Shown here: positions 17,111 through 24,712 of the stretch, in pieces
Layout: the number at the start of each line of letters is the position of its first letter
Numbering within the stretch: position 1 is the stretch's first letter
Source of the DNA: Nocardioides turkmenicus
Lineage (GTDB): Bacteria; Actinomycetota; Actinomycetes; Propionibacteriales; Nocardioidaceae
Reading direction: 5' to 3'
DNA: 64,000 bases
Assembly: GCF_011045035.1 (NCBI RefSeq)
Contig: NZ_JAALAA010000006.1
Coordinates: forward strand, 124,001-188,000
Made by a program: the position numbers and the translations under genes
Notes under the pieces: model-generated
What the model was told of the DNA's origin: nothing
The model's database searches: none
The model's input: the letters and a program-made list of their open reading frames with translations, nothing else

Positions 17111-17803
17111 ATGCACGTCCCCGACGGCTTCCTCGACGCTCCGACGTCGATCGCCACCGGCGCTGTCGCTGTCGTCGCGGTCGGTGTCGCGCTGCGCGGC
17201 GCGCGCCGCGAGCTCGACGACAAGACCGCTCCGCTGGCCGGCCTCGTCGCCGCGTTCGTCTTCGCGACCCAGATGCTCAACTTCCCGGTGGGTGCGGGCA
17301 CCAGCGGTCATCTGATGGGCGGCGCCCTCGCCGCCGTGCTGGTGGGGCCCTGGACCGGCGTGCTGTGCGTCTCGGTCGTGCTGATCGTGCAGTCCCTGCT
17401 CTTCGCCGACGGCGGCATCACCGCCCTCGGCACCAACATCCTGCTCATGGCCGTCACCACCGTGGTCGTCGGCTGGGTGGTCAGCCGAGTGCTGCTCAAG
17501 GTGCTGCCCAAGCGGGTCGGCCTGGTCGCGCCCGCCGCGGCGATCGGCGCCTTCGTCTCCGTCCCCGCGGCAGCGCTGGTCTTCACGGCCCTCTACGCGG
17601 TCGGTGGCACCGCCGACATCTCGCTGACCACGCTGGCCACCGCGATGCTCGGCTGGCACACCCTCATCGGGTTGGGCGAGGGCGTGATCACCTTCCTCGC
17701 GGTCGGCGCGATCCTGTCCGTACGTCCCGACCTCGTCTACGCCGCGCGCGGCGTGATCACCGAGCGCGACCTGGTCATCAAGCCGAAGGAGTCGGTGGCG
17801 TGA
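17111..17803 (+). CDS. cbiM: Cobalt/nickel ECF importer substrate-capture subunit CbiM
   Basis: S-component of a group I energy-coupling-factor importer for Co2+ or Ni2+. The start at ATG 17111 is fixed by the conserved N-terminus M-H-V-P-D-G-F-L, where the free amino group and His2 bind the metal; an in-frame ORF extends 31 codons upstream but is not used. At 230 residues it has about six to seven membrane helices. A conserved GAGTSGHLMGGALAAVLVGPW motif region contains the third metal ligand. It overlaps the next gene by 4 bases and heads a four-gene operon. Confidence 0.93.
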   Translation: MHVPDGFLDAPTSIATGAVAVVAVGVALRGARRELDDKTAPLAGLVAAFVFATQMLNFPVGAGTSGHLMGGALAAVLVGPWTGVLCVSVVLIVQSLLFADGGITALGTNILLMAVTTVVVGWVVSRVLLKVLPKRVGLVAPAAAIGAFVSVPAAALVFTALYAVGGTADISLTTLATAMLGWHTLIGLGEGVITFLAVGAILSVRPDLVYAARGVITERDLVIKPKESVA

Positions 17804-18135
17804 GTGAGACCGAGAAGAAGCGCGTGCCGTTCAAATGGGTCGCCGTCGTCATCGCCGTCGTCGCCCTCCTCCTGGCCGGTGTGGTCTCCTACTATGCCTC
17901 CGCTCACCCCGACGGCCTCGAGTACGTCGCCGGCCGGACCGGCTTCCTCGACAGCGCCTCCGAGCACGGCACCGCCGACGGCCCGCTGGCCGACTACGGC
18001 ACCAAGGGCGTCGACAACGAGCGGCTCTCCGGCGGTCTCGCCGGGGTGATCGGCACGGTCGTGGTGCTCCTGCTCGCCGGTGGCCTGGCGATGGTCGTAC
18101 GCCGCCGCTCCAGCAGTTCGACCGACGAGGCCTGA
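17800..18135 (+). CDS. PDGLE-domain protein, CbiN-like component of the ECF importer
   Basis: 111-residue protein with two membrane helices (about 14-32 and 82-102) flanking an external loop. The loop holds the HPDGLEYVA motif that names the PDGLE domain, a family that takes the place of CbiN or NikN beside CbiM. It starts with GTG overlapping the cbiM stop (GTGA). It sits between cbiM and cbiQ and is expected to be needed for metal loading of CbiM. Confidence 0.88.
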   Translation: MSETEKKRVPFKWVAVVIAVVALLLAGVVSYYASAHPDGLEYVAGRTGFLDSASEHGTADGPLADYGTKGVDNERLSGGLAGVIGTVVVLLLAGGLAMVVRRRSSSSTDEA

Positions 18136-18138
18136 GCC

Positions 18139-18750
18139 GTGCCCGCACACCTGAAGGTGCTGGCGCTGGTCGGCTTCATGCTCGTGGTGGTGGCGACCCC
18201 GCGGGAGTGGTTCGCTGCGTACGCGTTCTTTCTCGGTGTCCTGGTGACGGTCGGCGCGGTCGGCCGGGTGCGTCCGGGGTGGGTGCTGAAGCGGATGGTG
18301 GTGGAGACGCCGTTCGTGGTGTTCGCCGTGCTGATGCCGTTCATCGCGCACGGGCCGCGGATCGAGGTGCTCGGGCTGAGCCTGAGCGAGTCGGGCCTGC
18401 TCTCCGCGTGGGGGCTGCTGGCCAAGGGCACGCTCGGCGTGATCGCCGGTCTGATGCTGGCCGCGACGACGACGCCCCAGGAGCTGGTCCACGGCCTGGA
18501 GCGGCTGCGGCTGCCTCAGCAGCTGGTGCAGATCATGGCGTTCATGGTGCGCTACCTCGAGGTCGTGACCGACGAGATGCGCCGGATGGCGGTGGCGCGA
18601 GCCTCCCGAGGGTTCGTCGCCCGCAACCCGCTGCACTGGCCGGTGCTCGCCCGTTCGGTCGGCGCCCTGTTCATCCGTTCCTTCGAGCGCGGCGAGCGGG
18701 TGCACCTGGCGATGGTCTCGCGCGGCTACACAGGGAGAATGCCCCGGTGA
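18139..18750 (+). CDS. cbiQ: ECF importer transmembrane subunit CbiQ
   Basis: T-component that couples the ATPase to CbiM. The 203 residues are slightly short for the family (commonly 220-260). Both coupling-helix signatures are visible: the Ala-Arg-Ala-Ser-Arg-Gly motif near residue 155 and the Ser-Arg-Gly-Tyr motif near 195. There are about four to five membrane helices. It starts at GTG 18139, three bases after the PDGLE gene, and overlaps cbiO by 4 bases. Confidence 0.88.
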   Translation: MPAHLKVLALVGFMLVVVATPREWFAAYAFFLGVLVTVGAVGRVRPGWVLKRMVVETPFVVFAVLMPFIAHGPRIEVLGLSLSESGLLSAWGLLAKGTLGVIAGLMLAATTTPQELVHGLERLRLPQQLVQIMAFMVRYLEVVTDEMRRMAVARASRGFVARNPLHWPVLARSVGALFIRSFERGERVHLAMVSRGYTGRMPR

Positions 18751-19499
18751 CGACTCCAGTCCTCGACGTACGCGGCCTCGCCTTCGCCTACCCCGACGGC
18801 CATCAGGCGCTCTTCGGCGTCGACCTGCACGTCCACCGCGGTGAGCGGGTCGCGCTGCTGGGGCCCAACGGGGCCGGTAAGACCACGCTGGTCCTGCACC
18901 TCAACGGCATCCACCTGGCCGGCGCCGGGTCTGTCGCGGTCTCAGGACTGCCGGTCACCAAGGCCAACATCAAGGAGATCCGCCGCCGCGTCGGCATCGT
19001 CTTCCAGGACCCGGACGACCAGCTCTTCATGGGCACCGTCCGCGAGGACGTCGCCTTCGGCCCCGCCAACCTCGGCCTGCGCGGCGAGGCCTTGGACGCG
19101 AAGGTCACCGAGGCGCTCGCGAAGGTCGGGATGGAGGAGTTCGCCGACCGCCCGCCCCACCATCTCTCCTTCGGTCAGCGCCGCCGGGTGGCGGTCGCCA
19201 CCGTGCTCGCGATGGATCCCGAGATCCTGGTCCTCGACGAGCCGTCCTCCAACCTCGACCCCGCCTCCCGCCGCGAGCTCGCCGACATCCTCCGCGGCCT
19301 GGACGTGACGGTCCTGATGGTCACCCACGACCTGCCGTACGCCCTCGAGCTCTGCGAGCGCTCCGTCATCCTCGACGGCGGCGTCGTGGCCGCCGAGGGC
19401 CGCACGGTCGATGTGTTGTCCAACGCCGACCTGATGCGGGCCCACCGCCTGGAGCTCCCCTTCGGCTTCGACCCGGTCGCCGCAGCCGCCACCCTCTAG
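18747..19499 (+). CDS. cbiO: ECF importer ATPase CbiO
   Basis: ATP-binding subunit, 250 residues. Walker A is GPNGAGKTT (near 39), the Q-loop is in VFQDPDDQLF, the ABC signature is LSFGQRRR, Walker B is ILVLDEPSSNLD and the H-loop is in VTHDLPYA. The QDPDDQ form is typical of ECF ATPases. It starts with GTG inside the cbiQ stop region. It is the last gene of the operon and is followed by the 60-base hairpin at 19500-19559. Confidence 0.93.
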   Translation: MTTPVLDVRGLAFAYPDGHQALFGVDLHVHRGERVALLGPNGAGKTTLVLHLNGIHLAGAGSVAVSGLPVTKANIKEIRRRVGIVFQDPDDQLFMGTVREDVAFGPANLGLRGEALDAKVTEALAKVGMEEFADRPPHHLSFGQRRRVAVATVLAMDPEILVLDEPSSNLDPASRRELADILRGLDVTVLMVTHDLPYALELCERSVILDGGVVAAEGRTVDVLSNADLMRAHRLELPFGFDPVAAAATL

Positions 19500-19559
19500 C
19501 CGAGACCGCAGTTCTGGGCGACGAAACGACAGTTTCGTCCGCCACTTCTACGGTCTCGG
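19500..19559. terminator. 60-base imperfect hairpin between convergent genes
   Basis: Two 28-base arms (19500-19527 and 19532-19559) match at 22 of 28 positions around a four-base loop (GACA). The outer CCGAGACCG/CGGTCTCGG and inner GACGAAAC/GTTTCGTC blocks are perfect. It starts directly at the cbiO stop and ends 13 bases before the DUF3054 stop, so it can terminate both convergent units. There is no U-tract. Confidence 0.6.
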
Positions 19560-19572
19560 CCGCCACAACTAC

Positions 19573-19992
19573 CTATTCGGCGAGGCGCTTCGAGCGGTAG
19601 TGGAGCTTGGCGCTGACGTAGCCGCGCCAGCCGATCAGGGTGAGGCCGAGGAAGAGGATCGAGACGACCAGGAAGGCCGGCGCGAGACCCTCGCCGGTGA
19701 GGCCGCGCAGCATCATCCCGATGACGTACGTCCCCAACCAGACGACCACGCCGGCCGGCCAGGTGCGGACCGCCGACCAGCGGCGCCCCGCCACCACGGC
19801 CCAGGCCACGACGAGCCCGACCAGGAACGGCCAGGCGATGCGGAGCACGACGAGCGCCGGGCCGGAGTCGTGCGACTGGCGCCCGGCGTAGGCGAAGAGG
19901 AGCACGAAGAAGACGTCGGCCGCGAAAGCCGCGACCGCCCACTTCGGCACGAGTCCGGCGACGAGCGGGGCGGAAGGCTTCGTGGAGGACAT
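19573..19992 (-). CDS. DUF3054 family membrane protein
   Basis: 139-residue membrane protein with four hydrophobic helices. The DUF3054 hallmarks, an Asp in the first helix (AADVFFVLLFAYAGRQSH) and the following GRxSH, are visible, as is LRIAWPFLVGLVVAW in the second helix. The function of the family is unknown. It lies 23 bases downstream of nagA on the same strand and probably ends the mannosyltransferase-nagA-DUF3054 unit. Confidence 0.8.
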   Translation of the reverse strand: MSSTKPSAPLVAGLVPKWAVAAFAADVFFVLLFAYAGRQSHDSGPALVVLRIAWPFLVGLVVAWAVVAGRRWSAVRTWPAGVVVWLGTYVIGMMLRGLTGEGLAPAFLVVSILFLGLTLIGWRGYVSAKLHYRSKRLAE

Positions 19993-20015
19993 GGCGCCCA
20001 GGATACGAGCCCCGG

Positions 20016-21146
20016 CTACGCCGAGAGCCAGGCCCCGCCACGCATCACCCGGGTCGGCTGCAGGGCATCGTCGGTGATCACCAGGTCGGCGCGGGCGCCG
20101 GGCTCGAGGCGGCCCGCGTCGAGCCCGACCACCGAGGCGGGCCTGAGGCTGGCGGCCTTCATGAGCATGGCCAGGTCGACCCCGGCGGCGGCGTGGCGGC
20201 GTACCTGGTCGATGAGGCGTGAGGTGCCACCGGCGATCGACCCGTTGCCGGTCCCGTCGGCGACGCGGGCGACCCCGGAGCGTACCTCCACGGACAGCGG
20301 GCCGAGCTGGTAGTCGCCGTCGGCCATCCCGGCCGCGGCCATCGCGTCGGTGACAAGCACGACGGACCCGGGCACCATCGACATGACCGCCCGGACCGTC
20401 TCGTCGTCGAGGTGTACGCCGTCGGCGATCAGCTCCACGCAGGCGTCTCCCACGCCCGCGGCTCCCAGGGACCCGAGCACAGGCCCAGGAGAGCGGTGGT
20501 GCGCAGGCGGCATCCCGTTGAACAGATGGGTGACCAGACCGCCGGGCCCGGCGAGGAACGCGCGAGCCCGCTCCGCCGACGCCGCGGTGTGGCCGAGCGC
20601 CACCACGACCCCGGCCTCGGTGAGCACCGAGGCGACCTCGTCGGCGCCTGGCAGCTCGGCGGCCAGCGTCATCACCCGCAGCTGCCCGCGCGCGGCGGCG
20701 ACGAGCTCGCGGGCGAGCCCCGCGTCCGGCGCCCGCAGCAGCTCGGGATCGTGCGCGCCGCGGCAGGAGTGCTCCAGGAACGGCCCCTCCATGTGGATCC
20801 CGGCGATCAGCCCGTCCTCCGCGGCGGTGGCCAGGGTCGAGACCACGGACAGCAGCCGTGACGGTGCGTCGGTGACGGTCGAGGCGAGCAGCGTGGTCGT
20901 GCCAGCAGTGTGGTGGACGCCGGCGGCGACGGCGATCTCCTCCGACGACGTGGAATGGAAGGACGCACCACCGCCGCCGTGGTTGTGGATGTCCACCAGG
21001 CCCGGCAGCAGGATCCCCGAGGACGCGGGGTCACCGGACACGGCGGCCCGCACGTCGGAGACGACGCCTGCGGACACCGTCACGACGACGTCGTCGAACC
21101 CGCCCGGCCGGGGCACCCGACCACGCACCACATGCGTCAGATCCAT
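20016..21146 (-). CDS. nagA: N-acetylglucosamine-6-phosphate deacetylase
   Basis: Removes acetate from GlcNAc-6-P in aminosugar use and cell-wall recycling. It is a 376-residue amidohydrolase. The metal-site HxH lies in DIHNHGGGG, followed by HMEGPFLE with the metal Glu, GHTAAS, HLFNGMPPAHHR and the catalytic Asp in LVTDAMAAAGM. I take ATG 21146 (M-D-L-T-H-V), which overlaps the mannosyltransferase end by 10 bases; an alternative ATG lies at 21173. No nagB or PTS gene is adjacent. Confidence 0.9.
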   Translation of the reverse strand: MDLTHVVRGRVPRPGGFDDVVVTVSAGVVSDVRAAVSGDPASSGILLPGLVDIHNHGGGGASFHSTSSEEIAVAAGVHHTAGTTTLLASTVTDAPSRLLSVVSTLATAAEDGLIAGIHMEGPFLEHSCRGAHDPELLRAPDAGLARELVAAARGQLRVMTLAAELPGADEVASVLTEAGVVVALGHTAASAERARAFLAGPGGLVTHLFNGMPPAHHRSPGPVLGSLGAAGVGDACVELIADGVHLDDETVRAVMSMVPGSVVLVTDAMAAAGMADGDYQLGPLSVEVRSGVARVADGTGNGSIAGGTSRLIDQVRRHAAAGVDLAMLMKAASLRPASVVGLDAGRLEPGARADLVITDDALQPTRVMRGGAWLSA

Positions 21147-22918
21147 CGCTTGAACCAGATCCTCGTCAGCCATTCCTGCCTGGTCAGCAGCTCGTCGGTG
21201 TAGATGGGCCAGAACCAGGCGAAGTTGCAGATCACCAGCACCACGAAGATGCCGCCGGCGACCGCACCCCCGACCCGGCGCCTGGTGGCGGGGCTGCCCC
21301 CGGCCAGCGGAGGTGGCCGGTCGAGCAGCTTGCCCAGACACAGGCACAGGCCGAGCACCAGGAACGGCAGCGCGATGATCATGTAGAAGGAGAAGATCGG
21401 CCGCCCGGCGTACTGCAGCCACGGCAGCCACGTCGACAGCACCCCGACGACGGCGACCCCGAACCGCCAGTCGCGCGCGGCGACCCACATGAAGGCCGAG
21501 ACGATCAGCGCGACGAAGGCGCCCCACCACAGCACCGGGGTGCCCAGCAGCAGCACCTGTCGCAGGCAGGTCCCCGCCTCCTGCGGGCCGTCGCCGTCAG
21601 GATCTGTGGTCGGGGAAGCCTCGCACATCTCGCCCCTCGACTTCGAGCCCGACAGGATCCCGGTGTCGGCGGCGACACCCACCGGCCGGTTCAGGACGAG
21701 CCAGCCGATCGGGTGCGAGCCGTATGTGTGCTCGGCGCACTCCAGGAAGTGGGTGTGGAAGGTGTAGACGTCGCGGTGGTAGTACCAGAGCGACCGCAGC
21801 GACTGGGTCGCCTCGCCCAGGCCGGAGGCGTCCGGCTCGGTCGCGGTCGGCCAGCGCTTGTCGTTGAGGTTCTCGGGGACGTACGACTTGTTCTCGCAGT
21901 GGCCCTCGCCGGAGTAGCGGGTGTACTGCGTCGCCGAGAGCGCCTCCTCGTAGACGTCGGCGTGGGTCATCCACGGGATCCAGGTCATCACGTAGACCGC
22001 GAGCGCCACGCCCACCAGGTGCACGAACGCCGTCGGACCGTCGGCGACGCAGGCGCGGAGCCAGGAGAGCCGTACGCCGAAGGAGCGCCGCATCCCGGCG
22101 GACCAGGCGACATAGAGGAGACCGAACGCGGCCAGCGGGTAGAGCGCCTCCCACTTACAACCGATCGCCAGGCCCCAGGCGATCCCCGAGCAGAGCAGCC
22201 ACGGCCGGAACAGCATGCGCCGGACCGGGCCCCAGGCGCCTGGCTCGGCCAGCTGGGTGGGTGCGAGCGCGGAGAACCGGCGCCGGCACCAGTCGCGGTC
22301 CATCACCATCAGGTGCACCGCGAGCAGCAGGAAGAAGGCGACGAAGAGGTCGAGCAGGGCCAGCCGGGAGAGCACGAAGGCGAGCCCGTCGAAGGTGACC
22401 AGGATGCCGCCGACGAGACCGAGCAGCATGGACCCGGAGATGCGGCGTACGAACCGGATCGTCAGCAGCACCAGGAGCGAGCCGACCACGACGGACGCGA
22501 TCCGCCAGCCGAACGGGTCCATCCCGAAGAGCTTGATGCCGATCGCGATGAGCCACTTGCCCACGTCGGGGTGGACGATCATCGACGGCCCGTCGGCGAA
22601 CTGCCCCTCGAGCTGCCCGGCCAGGATGTTCTCGTCGGCGCCCTCGATGAAGTTGCGCGCGTAGCCGAACTCCAGCAGCGCCCAGGCGTCCTTGGCGTAG
22701 TAGGTCTCGTCGAAGGCGAAGACCTTCGGGGTGCCGAGGTGCCACAGTCGCAGCAGGAAGGCCAGCGCGGTGATCCCGATCGTCGCCATCCAGCCGGCCC
22801 GCGGCGAGCCGCTGATGCGCCGCCGGGCACGCTCCCAGGCGGTGGGGAGGAGGTGACCCGAAGGGGTGGTCGCCAACCCCTCCATGGGCTCATCGGCCCT
22901 GGTCACCGTCGTTGTCAC
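21137..22918 (-). CDS. Protein O-mannosyltransferase (GT39, PMT family)
   Basis: Membrane glycosyltransferase that transfers mannose from polyprenyl-phosphate mannose to exported proteins. The 593-residue protein has about ten to eleven membrane helices. The first periplasmic loop holds the catalytic acidic pair in FAFDETYYAKD, followed by HPDVGKWLIA, a family signature. It starts with GTG 22918, head to head with rsmI after only 33 bases, so the two share a very short promoter region. Location next to rsmI is a conserved actinobacterial arrangement. Secreted proteins in this window are possible substrates, which is inference. Confidence 0.92.
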   Translation of the reverse strand: MTTTVTRADEPMEGLATTPSGHLLPTAWERARRRISGSPRAGWMATIGITALAFLLRLWHLGTPKVFAFDETYYAKDAWALLEFGYARNFIEGADENILAGQLEGQFADGPSMIVHPDVGKWLIAIGIKLFGMDPFGWRIASVVVGSLLVLLTIRFVRRISGSMLLGLVGGILVTFDGLAFVLSRLALLDLFVAFFLLLAVHLMVMDRDWCRRRFSALAPTQLAEPGAWGPVRRMLFRPWLLCSGIAWGLAIGCKWEALYPLAAFGLLYVAWSAGMRRSFGVRLSWLRACVADGPTAFVHLVGVALAVYVMTWIPWMTHADVYEEALSATQYTRYSGEGHCENKSYVPENLNDKRWPTATEPDASGLGEATQSLRSLWYYHRDVYTFHTHFLECAEHTYGSHPIGWLVLNRPVGVAADTGILSGSKSRGEMCEASPTTDPDGDGPQEAGTCLRQVLLLGTPVLWWGAFVALIVSAFMWVAARDWRFGVAVVGVLSTWLPWLQYAGRPIFSFYMIIALPFLVLGLCLCLGKLLDRPPPLAGGSPATRRRVGGAVAGGIFVVLVICNFAWFWPIYTDELLTRQEWLTRIWFKRWI

Positions 22919-22951
22919 GATGGCACCTTATAGGCCTGCGACAATATCGGG

Positions 22952-23800
22952 GTGGTAGTTCCAGACGACGGCGTGCTCGTACTCGCGGCAACCCCGATCG
23001 GACGTGTCGAAGACGCCCCACCCCGGCTGGCTTCCGAGCTCGCCACGGCGGACGTGATCGCGGCCGAGGACACCCGCCGGCTCTCCCGCCTGACACGCGA
23101 TCTCGGGGTCGAGCTCAAGGGCCGCATCGTGTCCTACTTCGAGGGCAACGAGAGTGCGCGTACGCCGGCCCTGCTCGCCGACCTCCTCGACGGCAACCGC
23201 GTCCTGCTGGTCACCGATGCCGGCATGCCGTCGGTCTCCGATCCCGGCTATCGGCTGGTCGCTGCCGCGGTCGAGAAGGACGTACGCGTCACCGCGGTGC
23301 CCGGACCCTCGGCCGTCCTGACCGCGCTGGCCGTCAGCGGCCTCCCCGTCGACCGGTTCTGCTTCGAGGGCTTCCTGCCGCGCAAGGCCGGCGAGCGCTC
23401 CCGCCGCCTCGCGTCGCTGGCGAAGGAGGAGCGCACCATGGTCTTCTTCGAGGCCCCTCACCGCACCGAGGCCGCTCTCGAGGCCATGCGTGAGGCCTTC
23501 GGCGACACCCGTGCCGCCGCCGTCTGCCGCGAGCTCACCAAGACCCACGAGGAAGTACGCCGAGGCGGCCTCGCCGAGCTCGTCGACTGGGCACGCGACG
23601 GGGTGAGAGGCGAGGTCACCATCGTCGTCACCGGCGCCGACCCCTCCGCCGAGATCGGCAGCGATCCCGACAGCCTCCGCGAAGCCGTGGCCGACCTGGA
23701 AGCCGAGGGCCGCACCAAGAAGGAGGCGATCGCCGAGGTCGCGAAGCTCGCCGGCGTACCGAAACGCGAGGTCTACGACCTCGTGCACAAGAGCGTGTAG
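22952..23800 (+). CDS. rsmI: 16S rRNA (cytidine1402-2'-O)-methyltransferase
   Basis: Uses SAM to methylate the ribose of C1402 in the ribosomal P site. The 282-residue protein shows the tetrapyrrole-methylase fold motifs: LAATPIGRVEDAPPRL at the N-terminus, AAEDTRRLSRL, TDAGMPSVSDPGYRLV and the VPGPSAVLTALAVSGLP loop. The C-terminal KKEAIAEVAKLAGVPKREVYDL helix-turn-helix is typical. It starts with GTG 22952, which fits the conserved N-terminus. tatD follows after 13 bases. Confidence 0.95.
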   Translation: MVVPDDGVLVLAATPIGRVEDAPPRLASELATADVIAAEDTRRLSRLTRDLGVELKGRIVSYFEGNESARTPALLADLLDGNRVLLVTDAGMPSVSDPGYRLVAAAVEKDVRVTAVPGPSAVLTALAVSGLPVDRFCFEGFLPRKAGERSRRLASLAKEERTMVFFEAPHRTEAALEAMREAFGDTRAAAVCRELTKTHEEVRRGGLAELVDWARDGVRGEVTIVVTGADPSAEIGSDPDSLREAVADLEAEGRTKKEAIAEVAKLAGVPKREVYDLVHKSV

Positions 23801-23813
23801 AAGACTGGTGAGC

Positions 23814-24635
23814 ATGAGCTTCGCCCCGGCACCCGAGCCGCTGCCCGCACCGGTCGTCGACAACCACACCCACCTCGACATCGTCCGGGGAGACGAGAGC
23901 CTCCCGGTCGAGGAGGCGCTCGCTCAGGCGGCGGCGGTGGGCGTGACCAGGGTGGTCCAGATCGGCTGCGACCTGCCCGGCGCGCGCTGGGCGGTGGAGG
24001 CGGCCGAGACGTACGACAACATGGTCGCCGGCGTCGCGCTCCACCCCAACGACGCTCCTCGACAACCCGACCTGGAGGCGGCGCTCGACGAGATCGAGAA
24101 GCTCGCCGGTGCGCACGACAAGGTGCGCGTGGTGGGGGAGACCGGGATGGACTTCTTCCGCACCGACGAGGACGGCCGCGAGACCCAGGCCTACTCCTTC
24201 CGGCGTCACATCGACATCGCCAAGCGCCTCGACAAGACGCTGATGATCCACGACCGCGACGCCCACCAGGCGGTGCTCGAGGTGATCGACAGCGTCGGCC
24301 CGCCGGAGCGCTGGGTGATGCACTGCTTCTCCGGCGACGCCGAGTTCGCGCGCCAGTGCCTCGACCGCGGCGCCTACCTCTCCTTCGCCGGCACGGTGAC
24401 GTTCAAGAACGCGCAGTACCTCCGCGACGCCCTCGCGATCACGCCCCAGGACCGCATCCTGGTCGAGACCGACGCCCCCTTCCTGACGCCCCACCCCCAC
24501 CGCGGCGCGATCAACTCCAGCTACATGATCCCGGCGACGATGCGGGTGATGGCCGACGTACGCGGCGACGACCTCGAGGCGCTCTGCAACGCCGTCAACA
24601 CCAACACCGAGACCGCCTTCGGCGGCACCTGGTGA
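23814..24635 (+). CDS. tatD: TatD-family metal-dependent DNase/hydrolase
   Basis: TIM-barrel hydrolase; TatD enzymes have 3'-5' exonuclease activity and a proposed repair role. The metal ligands are visible: DNHTHLD at the N-terminus, Glu in VVGETGMDFF, IHDRDAHQAV, HCFSGDAEFA and the final Asp in LVETDAPFLTPHPHRG. The start is ATG 23814; a GTG at 23808 is also possible. In many actinobacteria metG precedes tatD; here rsmI directly precedes it. A strong terminator follows. Confidence 0.93.
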   Translation: MSFAPAPEPLPAPVVDNHTHLDIVRGDESLPVEEALAQAAAVGVTRVVQIGCDLPGARWAVEAAETYDNMVAGVALHPNDAPRQPDLEAALDEIEKLAGAHDKVRVVGETGMDFFRTDEDGRETQAYSFRRHIDIAKRLDKTLMIHDRDAHQAVLEVIDSVGPPERWVMHCFSGDAEFARQCLDRGAYLSFAGTVTFKNAQYLRDALAITPQDRILVETDAPFLTPHPHRGAINSSYMIPATMRVMADVRGDDLEALCNAVNTNTETAFGGTW

Positions 24636-24661
24636 TCTCCTGACAACGGAGCTGACACGGA

Positions 24662-24695
24662 AGAAGGGCCCGAGGCGATCGCCTCGGGCCCTTCT
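24662..24695. terminator. Perfect 34-base palindromic terminator
   Basis: A perfect 17-bp stem with no unpaired loop bases (left arm AGAAGGGCCCGAGGC plus GA, right arm its complement) lies between the convergent tatD and M6 protease genes. On the plus strand it is followed by a short T-rich stretch (TTCTGTTGT). It should terminate both genes. Confidence 0.85.
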
Positions 24696-24712
24696 GTTGT
24701 GGCTGAGTCAGG

